A DNA stretch of 64,000 nt from Nitrobacter sp051535235 (GCF_051535235.1 NZ_JBPPLZ010000011.1:7859-71858), one strand, 5' to 3'; positions 34,993 through 44,622 are shown, counted from the stretch's first letter. A program made the numbers and translations. The notes: a model not told the origin generated them from the sequence alone.

Positions 34993-36044
34993 GAGCCGCC
35001 ATCCCCACCCAACGCCGCCGCATCATCCTCCTCGCTGTCCTCATCGCCGTAACCGACCAGTGCGAGCGGACGCGCGATGAGCCCTTGCGACGTACACCAG
35101 TGCACCAGCGCATCTTCCTGCCCGTGCGTCACCCAGATTTCGCCTGCTCCTGTCGCCGCGATGGTGCGGGTCAGGCCGTCCCAATCGGCATGATCGGAAA
35201 TAACCAGCGGCAGTTCGACGCCGCGCTGCCGCGCCCGCGCGCGAACCCTCATCCAGCCCGACGCAAAGGCGGTCACCGGATCGGGAAAGCGCCGCGTCCA
35301 CAGATCCGCGATCGCCGAGGGCGGCGCCAGCGTGATGGTGCCCGCAAGGTCGGCCTTCTTCATTCCCTTGGCCGGCCGCAATTCGCCAAGCGCGATGCCG
35401 CGGCTTTGATAGTACTGCGTGACCTTCTCCATCGCGCCATGCAGATAGATCGGCGCGCCGTAGCCGGCTTCGCGGATGAGCGCGATCACGCGCTGCGCCT
35501 TGCCGAGCGAATAGGCGCCGACGAGATGCGCGCGATCCGGAAACAGCGCCACCGAAGCCAGCAGCTTGTCCACTTCGCCCGCCGCGTCCCCGTGACGAAA
35601 CACCGGCAGGCCGAACGTCGCCTCGGTGATGAAGACGTCGCACGGCACCGCTTCGAACGGGGTGCAGGTCGGGTCGCGGACGTCCTTGTAGTCGCCGGAG
35701 GCGACGATCCGGACGTCGCCATGGGTGACCGCGATCTGCGCCGAGCCCAGCACGTGGCCTGCGGGATGGAATTTGATCGAGACAGCGCCGAGCGCGATCT
35801 CTTCGCCGTAAGCAATCGCCTGCGTGGAGCCGGCGAAACCATCGCCGTAGCGCAGCCGCATGATGTCGAGCGTTTCCCGCGTCGCCAGCACCGCGCCATG
35901 ACCGGGGCGGGCGTGATCGGAATGGCCATGGGTGATGACCGCGCGATCCACAGGGCGCACCGGATCGATATGGAAGCCGCCGGGCTTGCAACACAATCCG
36001 GCGGCGACGGGCATCAGGATGTCTTGCGGACGCATAGCGGGCAT
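34989..36044 (-). CDS. Ligase-associated metallo-beta-lactamase-fold DNA exonuclease
   Basis: This 351-residue protein has the metal-binding motif THGHSDHARPGH. Beta-CASP-like segments follow, PAGHVLGSAQI and GDYKDVRDPTCTPFEAVPCD, then ITEATFG and late histidines in ISDHADWDG and VTHGQEDALV. It belongs to the SNM1/Pso2-related nucleases found beside ATP-dependent ligases of the Lhr repair cluster. It probably trims DNA ends before ligation. It overlaps the ligase start by 4 bases, so the two are made together. The start is either the ATG at 36044 or the one at 36035; both give a full domain. Confidence 0.92.
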   Translation of the reverse strand: MPAMRPQDILMPVAAGLCCKPGGFHIDPVRPVDRAVITHGHSDHARPGHGAVLATRETLDIMRLRYGDGFAGSTQAIAYGEEIALGAVSIKFHPAGHVLGSAQIAVTHGDVRIVASGDYKDVRDPTCTPFEAVPCDVFITEATFGLPVFRHGDAAGEVDKLLASVALFPDRAHLVGAYSLGKAQRVIALIREAGYGAPIYLHGAMEKVTQYYQSRGIALGELRPAKGMKKADLAGTITLAPPSAIADLWTRRFPDPVTAFASGWMRVRARARQRGVELPLVISDHADWDGLTRTIAATGAGEIWVTHGQEDALVHWCTSQGLIARPLALVGYGDEDSEEDDAAALGGDGGS

Positions 36045-36101
36045 ATAAGCAGCCGCACGAGTCGTTCGAGTCCGGGCGCTTCGACAATCCGGCGCAACGA
36101 A

Positions 36102-36126
36102 AAGCCCCGGCCTTTGGCCGGGGCTT
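36102..36126 (-). terminator. Rho-independent-like terminator after the BI-1 gene
   Basis: Arms AAGCCCCGGCC and GGCCGGGGCTT form a perfect 11-bp GC-rich stem with a 3-base loop, followed on the minus strand by TTCGTT. It lies 61 bases beyond the BI-1 stop and suits transcription arriving from that gene. Confidence 0.75.
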
Positions 36127-36186
36127 CACGTATCAGACCGTCCAGCTATTCACCAAAACCGGACGACCGCTTTTTCGGGGCTGTTC

Positions 36187-36978
36187 CTATTCGCGCTGTC
36201 CCAGCAACTGCAGCAGCAGCGTGAACAGGTTGATGAAGTTCAGGTAGAGCGACAGCGCACCTGTAATCGCCGCGCGTTCAGCGATCTCGCCGCCCTGCGA
36301 GGCGTAGCCGTAGATGTAGTCGTTCTTCAGACGCTGGGTGTCGTAGGCGGTCAGACCCGCGAACACCAGCACGCCGACGACCGACACCACGAACTGCAAC
36401 GCCGAGCTCGCGATGAAGAGGTTCACCAGACTGGCGATGATGACGCCGAACAGGCCCATGATCAGGAACGAGCCCATGCCGCTCATGTCACGCTTGGTGG
36501 TGTAACCGAACAGGCTCAGCGCGCCGAACGAGGCCGCGGTGATAAAGAACACCCGCACGATCGAGGTGTGGGTGTACACTAAGAAGATGGACGACAGCGA
36601 AATGCCCATCAGGGCCGAGAACGCCCAGAACAGCATCTGCGCGGTTGCAGGCTTCAGCCGGTTGATGCCGAAGGAAATGGCGAAGACCATCGCCAGCGGC
36701 GCGAGGATGAACACCCACTTCAGGGGGCTCACGAACATCGCATAGCCGAACGGCGTCAGGTAAGCGCTGCCAATCCTGGCGGCGGCTCCCGACGGATCGC
36801 CGGTCACGGCCGCCATGTACACGCCGAGCGCGGCCAGACCGGTGATGGCGAGGCCGATCGACATGTAGTTGTAGATCTTGAGCATATAGGACCGAAGACC
36901 GGCATCGACGGCCGCGGTATCAACGCGCCCGGCGGCCCGGCCAAACGGAGAGGTGTAGTTACGGTCTAAGTCCGACAT
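36187..36978 (-). CDS. Bax inhibitor-1/YccA family membrane protein
   Basis: This 263-residue protein has about seven hydrophobic spans after a polar N-terminus (MSDLDRNYTSPFGRAAGRVD). The family signature is the late GLTAYDTQRLKNDYIYG and the following hydrophobic end LNFINLFTLLLQLLGQ. BI-1 proteins are conserved inner-membrane proteins; in some bacteria they act as pH-sensitive calcium leak channels or partner the FtsH protease. It ends at a strong terminator and is separated from the ABC permease by about 300 bases, so it is probably monocistronic. Confidence 0.95.
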   Translation of the reverse strand: MSDLDRNYTSPFGRAAGRVDTAAVDAGLRSYMLKIYNYMSIGLAITGLAALGVYMAAVTGDPSGAAARIGSAYLTPFGYAMFVSPLKWVFILAPLAMVFAISFGINRLKPATAQMLFWAFSALMGISLSSIFLVYTHTSIVRVFFITAASFGALSLFGYTTKRDMSGMGSFLIMGLFGVIIASLVNLFIASSALQFVVSVVGVLVFAGLTAYDTQRLKNDYIYGYASQGGEIAERAAITGALSLYLNFINLFTLLLQLLGQRE

Positions 36979-37283
36979 GGTCGAATTCCCGTGGTTGTCT
37001 GGCGCCGCAAAGATTTACGCGCCAGTTCGAATTCTGTCTCGGATACGTCGGTATGCGAATTTAATTTTTCGTCATCAGGACGGTGTCCGACCCAAGCTGT
37101 ATGTGGGAAACTAACACGATCGGCGCAAGCTTCCACGCGCGGCTGAATGTCGCCCTCCGGACGGATATCGGCCTCTCCGGTGCCGGACCGATGCGCCAAA
37201 AGCATCAAGTCCGCAAGGGGATCGGTGGTCCCCTCCTGTCCCTGCATCATGGATCCGATCGCCGCGACACCTGCTACATATTG
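36979..37283. other. Gene-free stretch between the ABC permease and BI-1 genes
   Basis: These 305 bases carry no supported gene. An imperfect inverted arrangement (gaattc with ggcgc, then gcgcc with gaattc) lies at about 36981-37032, just upstream of the BI-1 start, where a promoter is expected. Confidence 0.55.
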
Positions 37284-39827
37284 TCATAAATGGCGGAGAA
37301 CCCCGGCCGGCTTCTGGTTCAGCGCCATCAGCGTGCCGGCCAGCCCCAGCGCCACGGTGACCACCAGCGCGGCCGCCACCACCATGGCCGCACTGCCCGC
37401 CTGCCACTCGAAGCCAAGCGTCATCAGCCGGGTCACGATCAGCCACGCGGCGACCGAACCGGCGGCGACGCCGAACACCGCGGTAGCCGCGCCGACCATC
37501 AGGTACTCCAGGGTGTAGGCACCCAGCAGCCGCAACCGGGTGGCGCCGAGAGTTTTGAGGATCACGGCATCGTAGACGCGATGGCGATGGCCGGCCGCCA
37601 GCGCGCCGCCGAGGACGAGAATCGCCGAAATCAGGGTGACGGCACTGGCGCCGCGGATCGCCAGCACCAGGTTGGCGACAACGGTTCCGATGGTTTCCAG
37701 CGCCTCGCGCACCCGCACGCTCGTCACCATCGGGAAGGCGCCGGCGACGGCCTTGATGATGGCGGCGTCTTCGACCGCGCCATTATGCGGCTCGGTCAGG
37801 GTCGCGATATGGGTGTGCGGCGCGCCGCGAAAAGCGTTCGGCGAAAACACCAGTACGAAATTGATGCCGAGGCTCTGCCAGTCCACGCTTCGCATGTTGC
37901 TGATGGTGGCGGTGACGTCGCGGCCGAGGACATTGACGACCACGGTGTCGCCGAGCTTGAGCCCGAGCCCGTCGGCAAGCTTCTTCTCGAATGATACCAG
38001 CGGCGGCCCATCATAGTCCGGTCCCCACCATTGGCCTTCCACCACCTTCGACCCCTTCGGCACCTCGCCGGTGTAGGTCAGGCCGCGATCGCTCTGCAGC
38101 ACCCATTCGGCGTCGTGGGACGGTTTAAGCTTGTCGGCGCGGACGCCGCGGGCCGCGACGATGCGTCCGCGCAGCATCGGGACATCCTCCACAGTCGCTT
38201 GCGGAACCTGCTGCTTGAGAAACGCGGTAAACCGGTCCGATACCGACGAGGGAATGTCGATGAAAAAAAACGACGGCGCACGTTCCGGCAATGCGGCCAG
38301 GAACTGGCGGCGCAGATTGCCGTCGATCTGGGTGATCGTGACCAGCACGGCAAGGCCGAGGCCGAGCGAAAGCACCACCGATGGCGTCAGCGTTCCCGGA
38401 CGATGGATGTTCGCGACCGCGAGCCGCACCATGGTGATCCGGGACCGCGGCAGCCGGCGCGCTACCGCCATCAGGGCAAAGGCGATGCCGCGCAACAGCG
38501 CGAACACCATCGCCGAAGCTGCCACGAACACCAGCGCCACGCGCTTGTCGTAGGCAAGGCCGACCGCGATCCCGATCAGGAGCGCGACCATGAGCGCCAT
38601 CCAGATCAGATAGCGGGTCCGCGGCCAGCGACCTTCGTTGGCCACCGTGTCCCGAAACAGCGCCGCGACCGGAACGTCATGAACCCGCGCCAGCGGCCAC
38701 ATGCCGAAGGCCAGCGCCGTCAACAGGCCGTACACCGCCGACAGCGCCAATGCCTGGGGGTGCAACGCCGGGACCACCGGCAGCGGCAGAAGATGACCGA
38801 AGGCCCCGACGATGATGAAGGGCAGCGCCGCGCCGACGGCCAGACCGGCAAGCGATCCGAGAGCGGCCAGCACCATGACCTGCGTCAGATAGATCGCAAA
38901 CACATCGCGTCCGGTCGCGCCCAGCGCCTTGAATGCCGCGATGACGTCGCGGCGGCGGTCGACGTGGCTCTTGACCGCATTTCCAACGCCGACGCCCCCG
39001 ACCAGCAAGGCGGCGAGCCCGACCAGAGCCAGATACTGCGTGAATCGCGAGATGCTCCGTTCGAGCTGCGGCGACGCATTGTTGCGACTGCGGATGTCCC
39101 AGCCCGCCTCCGGTAATGCCGCCCGCGCAGCGTCGACCAGCGTCGACGCGGCTCTTTCGTCCGCACCATCGCCGGCAAGCCGCACCCGATAGATCCAGCG
39201 CACCAGACTCCCGGGCTGCAGCAAGGCGGTGGCGCGCAGTCCATCGATGCTGGTGAGAAAGCGCGGCCCGAGCCCGACACCGCCGGCCAGCTTGTCGGGC
39301 TCGGCATCCACCGCGCTGCGGATTTCAAAGGTGGCGCTCCCGACCGTGACGCGATCGCCGACCCTGAGATCAAGCCGCGCCAGCAGCGTCGGATCGACGG
39401 CCGCGCCGAACACGCCGTCGCGCTCAGCGAGCAGATCGGCCATCGGGAGGTTCGGCACCAACGTCAGCGCGCCGAGCATGGGATAGGCCCGATCGACCGC
39501 CTTGAGTTCGACAAGCGCCAGCCTGCCGTCCGGCGCTCGCGCCATCGCCCGCAGCGTCGCCACCACCGAGACATCTCCTCGGGCGCGCAGGAATGCGATC
39601 TCCTGCGGCGTCGCCTCGCGCTGGATCAGCGAAAACGCAACGTCCCCGCCAAGCAGCGTGCGCCCCTCGCGTGCCAGGCCATCCGACAGGCTCGACGCCA
39701 CCGAACCGACGCCGGAAATCGCCATGACACCGAGCGCGATGCAGGCGATGAAAACATAAAAGCCGCGCAGGCCGCTGCGCAATTCGCGCAGCGCCAGACG
39801 GAGAGGCAGGAACGGGGCGCGGGACAT
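37284..39827 (-). CDS. ABC exporter permease, YbbP/FtsX type
   Basis: This 847-residue protein has the large FtsX-like layout of YbbP: an opening helix (FYVFIACIALGVMAISGVGS), a long extracytoplasmic region, and groups of helices around residues 250-480. A second extracytoplasmic region and a last FtsX domain follow (ISAILVLGGALAAGHRHRVY, then DAVILKTLGATRLRLLGAYT). It should pair with the ATPase encoded next to it on the same strand. In E. coli the related YbbAP-TesA set is thought to move hydrophobic compounds or support lipid export. The gap to the ATPase gene holds a hairpin repeat (39840-39886). Confidence 0.88.
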   Translation of the reverse strand: MSRAPFLPLRLALRELRSGLRGFYVFIACIALGVMAISGVGSVASSLSDGLAREGRTLLGGDVAFSLIQREATPQEIAFLRARGDVSVVATLRAMARAPDGRLALVELKAVDRAYPMLGALTLVPNLPMADLLAERDGVFGAAVDPTLLARLDLRVGDRVTVGSATFEIRSAVDAEPDKLAGGVGLGPRFLTSIDGLRATALLQPGSLVRWIYRVRLAGDGADERAASTLVDAARAALPEAGWDIRSRNNASPQLERSISRFTQYLALVGLAALLVGGVGVGNAVKSHVDRRRDVIAAFKALGATGRDVFAIYLTQVMVLAALGSLAGLAVGAALPFIIVGAFGHLLPLPVVPALHPQALALSAVYGLLTALAFGMWPLARVHDVPVAALFRDTVANEGRWPRTRYLIWMALMVALLIGIAVGLAYDKRVALVFVAASAMVFALLRGIAFALMAVARRLPRSRITMVRLAVANIHRPGTLTPSVVLSLGLGLAVLVTITQIDGNLRRQFLAALPERAPSFFFIDIPSSVSDRFTAFLKQQVPQATVEDVPMLRGRIVAARGVRADKLKPSHDAEWVLQSDRGLTYTGEVPKGSKVVEGQWWGPDYDGPPLVSFEKKLADGLGLKLGDTVVVNVLGRDVTATISNMRSVDWQSLGINFVLVFSPNAFRGAPHTHIATLTEPHNGAVEDAAIIKAVAGAFPMVTSVRVREALETIGTVVANLVLAIRGASAVTLISAILVLGGALAAGHRHRVYDAVILKTLGATRLRLLGAYTLEYLMVGAATAVFGVAAGSVAAWLIVTRLMTLGFEWQAGSAAMVVAAALVVTVALGLAGTLMALNQKPAGVLRHL

Positions 39828-39839
39828 CTACATCCACTT

Positions 39840-39886
39840 CGTCATTCGAGATTGCGAACGACGTTCGCGATCCGGGAATGACGGAT
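39840..39886. repeat. Hairpin repeat between the ABC ATPase and permease genes
   Basis: Outer CGTCATTC/GAATGACG arms and an inner attgcgaac-gac-gttcgcgat stem form a nested inverted repeat in the 89-base gap. It could stabilise the upstream ATPase message or lower permease expression. A further cggaataacgaatgatga copy of the outer word follows at about 39896. Confidence 0.6.
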
Positions 39887-39916
39887 GATTTGCGGTCCGG
39901 AATAACGAATGATGAG

Positions 39917-40639
39917 TCATTGCGCCGATCCGTCGATGCGGCCCGAGCGCAACCGCACCACGCGGTCGCAGCGTTGCGCGAGCGCGTTGTCGTGGGTGAC
40001 GAGCACCAGCGTCATGCCGCGCTCGGCATGTTTGGCGAAAAGCAGATCGACGATCTGCTGACCTGTCGCCTCGTCAAGATTGCCTGTCGGCTCGTCGGCG
40101 ACGAGGATAGCAGGATCTGGCGCGAACGCCCGCGCCAGCGCCACGCGCTGCTGTTCTCCGCCGGACAACTGCGCCGGATAATGATGCTGCCGTTCACCGA
40201 GACCCACCGCCTCCAGTTCGCGTGCCGCGCGCGCCGATGCTTCGAGGGCGCCCGCAAGTTCGAGCGGCACCGCGACGTTCTCGAGCGCCGTCATGGTCGG
40301 GATCAGATGAAACGACTGGAACACGATACCGACGTGGCGACCGCGAAATCGCGCGAGGGCGTCTTCGTCGAGAGCATTGAATCGGGTGCCGTCGACCACC
40401 ACCTCTCCGCTGTCAGGACGTTCAAGCCCGGCCATCACCATGAGCAGCGTGGATTTGCCCGACCCGGAGGGGCCGATCAGACCGACAGCTTCGGCGCGGC
40501 CAATGCGGAGATTGATGTCCTTGAGGATGTGGACCCGCGCCGCGCCGCTGCCGAGCGTGAGATTGACATTGGCGATGGCGATGGCGTCCGGGACTTCAGA
40601 ATAACCGGCCGGTGACGAGCGTTCGATGAGACTGTCCAT
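39917..40639 (-). CDS. ABC exporter ATPase, YbbA type
   Basis: This 240-residue ATPase has Walker A GPSGSGKST (56-64), FQSFHLIPTMTALENV (Q-loop), the signature LSGGEQQRVALARAF, Walker B ILVADEPTGNLDE and the switch His in VLVTHDN. It belongs to the LolD/MacB/YbbA branch. It pairs with the FtsX-type permease downstream. The ATG at 40639 is chosen; a longer start at 40690 would face the tesA ATG inside the same CATG, so the exact N-terminus is uncertain. It is divergent from tesA, matching the ybbAP-tesA arrangement of E. coli. Confidence 0.9.
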   Translation of the reverse strand: MDSLIERSSPAGYSEVPDAIAIANVNLTLGSGAARVHILKDINLRIGRAEAVGLIGPSGSGKSTLLMVMAGLERPDSGEVVVDGTRFNALDEDALARFRGRHVGIVFQSFHLIPTMTALENVAVPLELAGALEASARAARELEAVGLGERQHHYPAQLSGGEQQRVALARAFAPDPAILVADEPTGNLDEATGQQIVDLLFAKHAERGMTLVLVTHDNALAQRCDRVVRLRSGRIDGSAQ

Positions 40640-40688
40640 GCGAAAGTCATATGGGACTTCCTTTCCAGCAGTCGAGTGGCTGAAGCGC

Positions 40689-41339
40689 ATGTTTATGTGG
40701 CTGGCGTTGAGCGTGGTGCTGACGACATCCGCATTCGCGCAGGCCCCTGCCGCCGGTCCGATCAAGCTCGTCGTGCTCGGCGACTCCCTAAGCGCCGGCC
40801 TCGGGCTTCCGGCCGCCGCCGCATTTCCGGCGCAATTGGAAAAGGCATTACAGAACAAAGGGCTGAATGTCGCGATCGACAATGCCGGCGTTTCCGGCGA
40901 CACCGCGTCCGGCGGTCTGGACCGGCTCGACTGGTCGGTGCCTGCCGCGACCCAGGGCGTGATTCTCGAACTGGGCGCAAACGATGCGCTCCGCGGTCTC
41001 GATCCCAAGGCGACGCGCGCGGCGCTAGATGGCATCCTGAAGCGGCTGAAGGCGCGCGGTGTCGCCGTCCTGTTGTGCGGGATGGTCGCGCCGCCGAATT
41101 ACGGCGCCGACTATGCTGCGCAATTCAATGCGATCTTTCCCGATCTCGCCAAGGCATACGACGTGCCGCTTTATCCGTTTTTCCTCGACGGCGTCGCGGC
41201 CAACACCAAGCTCAATCAGGCCGACGGCATGCATCCGACCGCCGACGGCGTAGCGGTGATCGTGAAGAACATCGTGCCGACGGTTGAGTCCTTTGTCCGC
41301 GACATCGCTGAACAGAAAGCAAAAGAGGTGAGAAACTGA
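40689..41339 (+). CDS. tesA: Arylesterase/lysophospholipase TesA (SGNH hydrolase)
   Basis: This 216-residue protein has a signal peptide (MWLALSVVLTTSAFAQ) and the SGNH motifs: GDSLSAGLGLP with the catalytic Ser, NAGVSGDTASGG, LGANDALRGLDP and the closing DGMHPTADG with Asp and His. It is expected in the periplasm, hydrolysing acyl-CoA, esters or lysophospholipids. The ATG at 40689 is taken; 40695 is also possible. It diverges from the YbbA/YbbP-like exporter genes, a pairing retained across proteobacteria that hints at a shared role in lipid or ester handling. Confidence 0.93.
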   Translation: MFMWLALSVVLTTSAFAQAPAAGPIKLVVLGDSLSAGLGLPAAAAFPAQLEKALQNKGLNVAIDNAGVSGDTASGGLDRLDWSVPAATQGVILELGANDALRGLDPKATRAALDGILKRLKARGVAVLLCGMVAPPNYGADYAAQFNAIFPDLAKAYDVPLYPFFLDGVAANTKLNQADGMHPTADGVAVIVKNIVPTVESFVRDIAEQKAKEVRN

Positions 41340-41558
41340 CGGATGGTCCATCTTCTCGTCACCGGGAGCCAGATGATGACGGACATGGCGAGCGCACCGT
41401 CGCGTGGAAATCACCCAGCGGCCGGATGCGGCGTGCTTCGCACCGTCACAGAACTGCGATAAAAGCGAATATCGGTGATTCGCCGCTGAATTGGTTTCGA
41501 TCCTCGATTTTCGCCGCGTGACTTTCGGAATCGGGGTCTCAGCATCGAGGGTATTGCG

Positions 41559-42095
41559 ATGCCGCGTCTGTTCACCGGGCTGGAGATACCGCCCGACGTC
41601 TGCCGCACGCTGTCCGATTTGCGTGGCGGTCTGCCGGGCGCCCGCTGGATCGATCCCGAAAATTACCATCTCACGCTGCGCTTCATCGGCGATATCGACG
41701 GCGCATCCGCCAACGAGATCGCGTCGGTTCTGCTGCGGGTCAATCGCAAGCCATTCGAGGTGACGCTGCGCGGGCTGTCCAGTTTCGGCGGCAAGAAACC
41801 GCGCGCCGTCGTCGCTTCGGTGGAGCCGAGCGGGCCGCTGGTCGAATTGCAGGCCGAACTCGAACGGCTGATCCAGCGCTGCGGGCTCGATCCCGAGAGC
41901 CGCAAGTTCACGCCTCACGTGACGCTCGCGCGGCTGCGCGACGCATCCAACCATGACGTCGCGAACTATCTGTCGGTGCGGGGTTATTTTCCGTCCAAAG
42001 TCTTCACCGCCGAGCGTTTCGTGCTGTTCTCCTCGCGCGCCTCGGTCGGCGGCGGACCCTATGTGGTGGAGGATTCCTACGCGCTCAGCCCGTAA
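41559..42095 (+). CDS. thpR: RNA 2',3'-cyclic phosphodiesterase ThpR
   Basis: This 178-residue 2H phosphoesterase has both HxTx motifs, HLTL (His37) and HVTL (His120). It also has the family opening LFTGLEIPPDVCRTL and the segments LRFIGDID and LRGLSSFGGKKPRAV. ThpR opens 2',3'-cyclic phosphate ends of RNA; the older name is 2'-5' RNA ligase. It starts with ATG at 41559 after a GAGGG a few bases upstream. No operon partner is obvious: tesA ends 219 bases before and zapE starts 69 bases after. Confidence 0.95.
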   Translation: MPRLFTGLEIPPDVCRTLSDLRGGLPGARWIDPENYHLTLRFIGDIDGASANEIASVLLRVNRKPFEVTLRGLSSFGGKKPRAVVASVEPSGPLVELQAELERLIQRCGLDPESRKFTPHVTLARLRDASNHDVANYLSVRGYFPSKVFTAERFVLFSSRASVGGGPYVVEDSYALSP

Positions 42096-42164
42096 CCGTC
42101 CGATCTGCAAGTTCAACCAATTCACGACTTGCATTTCGGCTGATATGGAGTCGTAAGCTGACCG

Positions 42165-43349
42165 ATGCTTTCGGCCTCGCCCACGCTGTTCCGTGATCAC
42201 TATCAGGATCTCGTCGCATCGGGCGCGATCGAGGCTGACGATGCGCAGGCGCGGGTTGCGGAAGCCCTCGCCGCGCTGGACGAGCGGCTCATGGCCTACA
42301 AGCCGGCGGCCAGGTCAGGCTTCCTCGACAAGCTCTTTCATCCCGACCACGCTCCTCCTCCGAAGGGACTTTATATCTACGGCGACGTCGGGCGCGGCAA
42401 GTCCATGCTGATGGACCTGTTCTTCCATGACAGCGCGGTCACGCACAAGCGCCGCGTCCATTTTCATGAGTTCATGGCCCATGTTCATGAGCGCATCTTC
42501 GCCTTTCGCCAGAGCATCGCGCGCGGCGAAATAGCCGACGCCGATGTCATTCAACTCACCGCGGCCTCGATCTTCGAGGAAGCGTGGCTTTTGTGCTTCG
42601 ACGAATTTCACGTCACCGATATTGCCGATGCCATGATCCTCGGCCGCCTGTTCGCGCGCCTGTTCGAACTCGGCACGGTGGTGGTGGCGACATCCAACGT
42701 CCCGCCCGAGAATCTCTATGAGGGCGGCCTCAACCGCGTACTATTCCTGCCGTTCATCGAACAGATCGAGGAACGCATGGAGGTGCTGCGCCTCGATGCA
42801 CGCACCGATTTCCGCATGGAAAAGCTGGCAGGCGTCACGATGTGGCTGACGCCCGCCGACGCCAAGGCCGAAGCGGCGCTCGACAAGGGTTGGGCGCTGA
42901 TGACGGGCGGCGCACCGTGCAGGCCTCGCGACATCGCAATCAAGGGCCATACCTTGCGGGTGCCGTGCTCGTCCCACGGCGTGGCCCGGTTTTCCTTCGC
43001 CGACCTCTGTGAGCAGCCGCTTGGCGCCTCCGACTATCTGCGGCTCGCGCGGGACTATCATACCCTCATTATCGATCGCATTCCGGTCATGAACGACGCC
43101 GACCGCAACGCCGCCAAACGGTTCATCGCGCTGATCGACGCGCTGTATGACAACGGCGTGAAACTGATGGCCTCGAGCGACACCGATCCGCTGTCGCTCT
43201 ATCGCGCGAGCGAGGGTTTTGAGGCGAACGAATTCAAGCGGACTTCCTCGCGCCTGATCGAGATGGGCTCGGAGTCCTACCTGGCCCAGGCCCACGGCCG
43301 CAGCGATTCCGCCGCCGGCGGCTCCAGCACCGGACTGGTGGAGACATGA
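42165..43349 (+). CDS. zapE: Cell-division/AFG1-like ATPase ZapE
   Basis: This 394-residue protein has Walker A YGDVGRGKSMLMDLFF (residues 72-87), Walker B LLCFDEFHVTDIADAMIL and a sensor ATSNVPPENLYEGGLNRVLF. The closing SRLIEMGSESYL is near the end. This AFG1/LACE1-type P-loop ATPase regulates the Z-ring in E. coli and interacts with membrane proteins. It lies upstream of mdh, as in many Alphaproteobacteria, with about 150 bases between. The start ATG at 42165 gives the expected length. Confidence 0.95.
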   Translation: MLSASPTLFRDHYQDLVASGAIEADDAQARVAEALAALDERLMAYKPAARSGFLDKLFHPDHAPPPKGLYIYGDVGRGKSMLMDLFFHDSAVTHKRRVHFHEFMAHVHERIFAFRQSIARGEIADADVIQLTAASIFEEAWLLCFDEFHVTDIADAMILGRLFARLFELGTVVVATSNVPPENLYEGGLNRVLFLPFIEQIEERMEVLRLDARTDFRMEKLAGVTMWLTPADAKAEAALDKGWALMTGGAPCRPRDIAIKGHTLRVPCSSHGVARFSFADLCEQPLGASDYLRLARDYHTLIIDRIPVMNDADRNAAKRFIALIDALYDNGVKLMASSDTDPLSLYRASEGFEANEFKRTSSRLIEMGSESYLAQAHGRSDSAAGGSSTGLVET

Positions 43350-43500
43350 CATTGATGCCGCCATTTCTGTCATCGGGATCGAACCTTGGGCGAACAGGAA
43401 TGCACGCTGCACGACTTGAACGGCCGGGACGAAAGGTCTAACCACGCTGTTGTCGAGAATTTCCTTATCCCGCCTCTTTGCCATCAAAGGATAAATTCCC

Positions 43501-44469
43501 ATGGCGCGCGACAAGATCGCCCTGATCGGCTCCGGCCAGATCGGAGGAACGCTCGCTCACCTCATCGGTCTGAAAGAACTCGGCGACGTCGTGATGTTCG
43601 ATATCGCCGAAGGCATTCCACAAGGAAAATCCCTCGATATCGCGCAGTCGTCTCCGGTGGAGGGATTCGACGCCAGGCTGACCGGCGCCAATTCCTACGA
43701 AGCGCTTGAGGGCGCCAGCGTCTGCGTCGTCACCGCCGGCATTCCGCGCAAGCCGGGCATGAGCCGCGACGATCTCCTGGGCATCAATCTCAAGGTGATG
43801 GAGCAGGTCGGCGCCGGCATCAGGAAATATGCGCACGACGCCTTCGTCATCTGCATCACCAATCCGCTCGACGCCATGGTCTGGGCGCTTCAGAAAGCCT
43901 CCGGCCTGCCGGCGAAGAAGGTGGTCGGCATGGCGGGCGTGCTGGATTCATCACGCTTCCGTTATTTCCTCGCCGACGAATTCGACGTGTCGGTGGAAGA
44001 CGTCACCGCCTTCGTGCTCGGCGGCCACGGCGACAGCATGGTGCCGCTGGTGAAGTACTCGACCGTGGCCGGCATTCCGCTGCCGGATCTCGTCAAGATG
44101 GGCTGGACCTCGCAGGCGCGCATCGACGAGATCGTCGAGCGCACCCGCAACGGCGGCGCGGAGATTGTCAACCTGCTGAAGACCGGCTCGGCCTTCTACG
44201 CGCCCGCGGCCTCGGCGATCGCGATGGCGGAAAGCTATCTGCGCGACAAGAAGCGCGTGCTGCCATGCGCCGCCTATCTCAACGGCGAATACGGCGTGAA
44301 GGACATGTATGTCGGCGTCCCCGTGGTGATCGGCGCCAAAGGCGTCGAGCGCGTCGTCGAAATCGAACTTGGCGGCAAGGATCGCGAGGCCTTCGACAAA
44401 TCGGTCGGCGCGGTTCAGGGGCTTATCGATGCCTGCAAGAAGATCGCGCCCGACCTGCTGGACCGCTGA
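43501..44469 (+). CDS. mdh: Malate dehydrogenase (lactate dehydrogenase-like type)
   Basis: This 322-residue enzyme has the NAD motif IGSGQIGGTLAHL. The mobile-loop arginines lie in TAGIPRKPGMSRDDLL, ITNPLDAMVWALQK follows, and the catalytic His176 is in VLGGHGDSMVPL. It oxidises malate to oxaloacetate and belongs to the alphaproteobacterial MDH type. It is followed by sucC, sucD, sucA, odhB and lpd, the common TCA block of this group. The 244-base gap to sucC contains inverted repeats (44506-44622), so transcription of the block is probably not a single simple unit. Confidence 0.98.
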   Translation: MARDKIALIGSGQIGGTLAHLIGLKELGDVVMFDIAEGIPQGKSLDIAQSSPVEGFDARLTGANSYEALEGASVCVVTAGIPRKPGMSRDDLLGINLKVMEQVGAGIRKYAHDAFVICITNPLDAMVWALQKASGLPAKKVVGMAGVLDSSRFRYFLADEFDVSVEDVTAFVLGGHGDSMVPLVKYSTVAGIPLPDLVKMGWTSQARIDEIVERTRNGGAEIVNLLKTGSAFYAPAASAIAMAESYLRDKKRVLPCAAYLNGEYGVKDMYVGVPVVIGAKGVERVVEIELGGKDREAFDKSVGAVQGLIDACKKIAPDLLDR

Positions 44470-44505
44470 TCGGCCGCGAGGCGACTGTCCGCCTGCCCTT
44501 CGGCT

Positions 44506-44622
44506 GGAAGCGGGATGGGGAAAAGTGGTGCAGCGGTTTCCGCCAGCATCCCGCTTTGGAATATTGGTATCGACCAGGTTCATGATTTTGGATCGATTCG
44601 ACCCAAAATCATCGTGATCAAG
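44506..44622. repeat. Two hairpin repeats between mdh and sucC
   Basis: The first part has gcgggatgggg (44510-44520) and catcccgc as an inverted pair around gcagcggtttccgcc. The second has ATGATTTTGG (44582-44591) and CCAAAATCAT (44603-44612) pairing perfectly. Neither has a downstream T-run. Confidence 0.7.
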
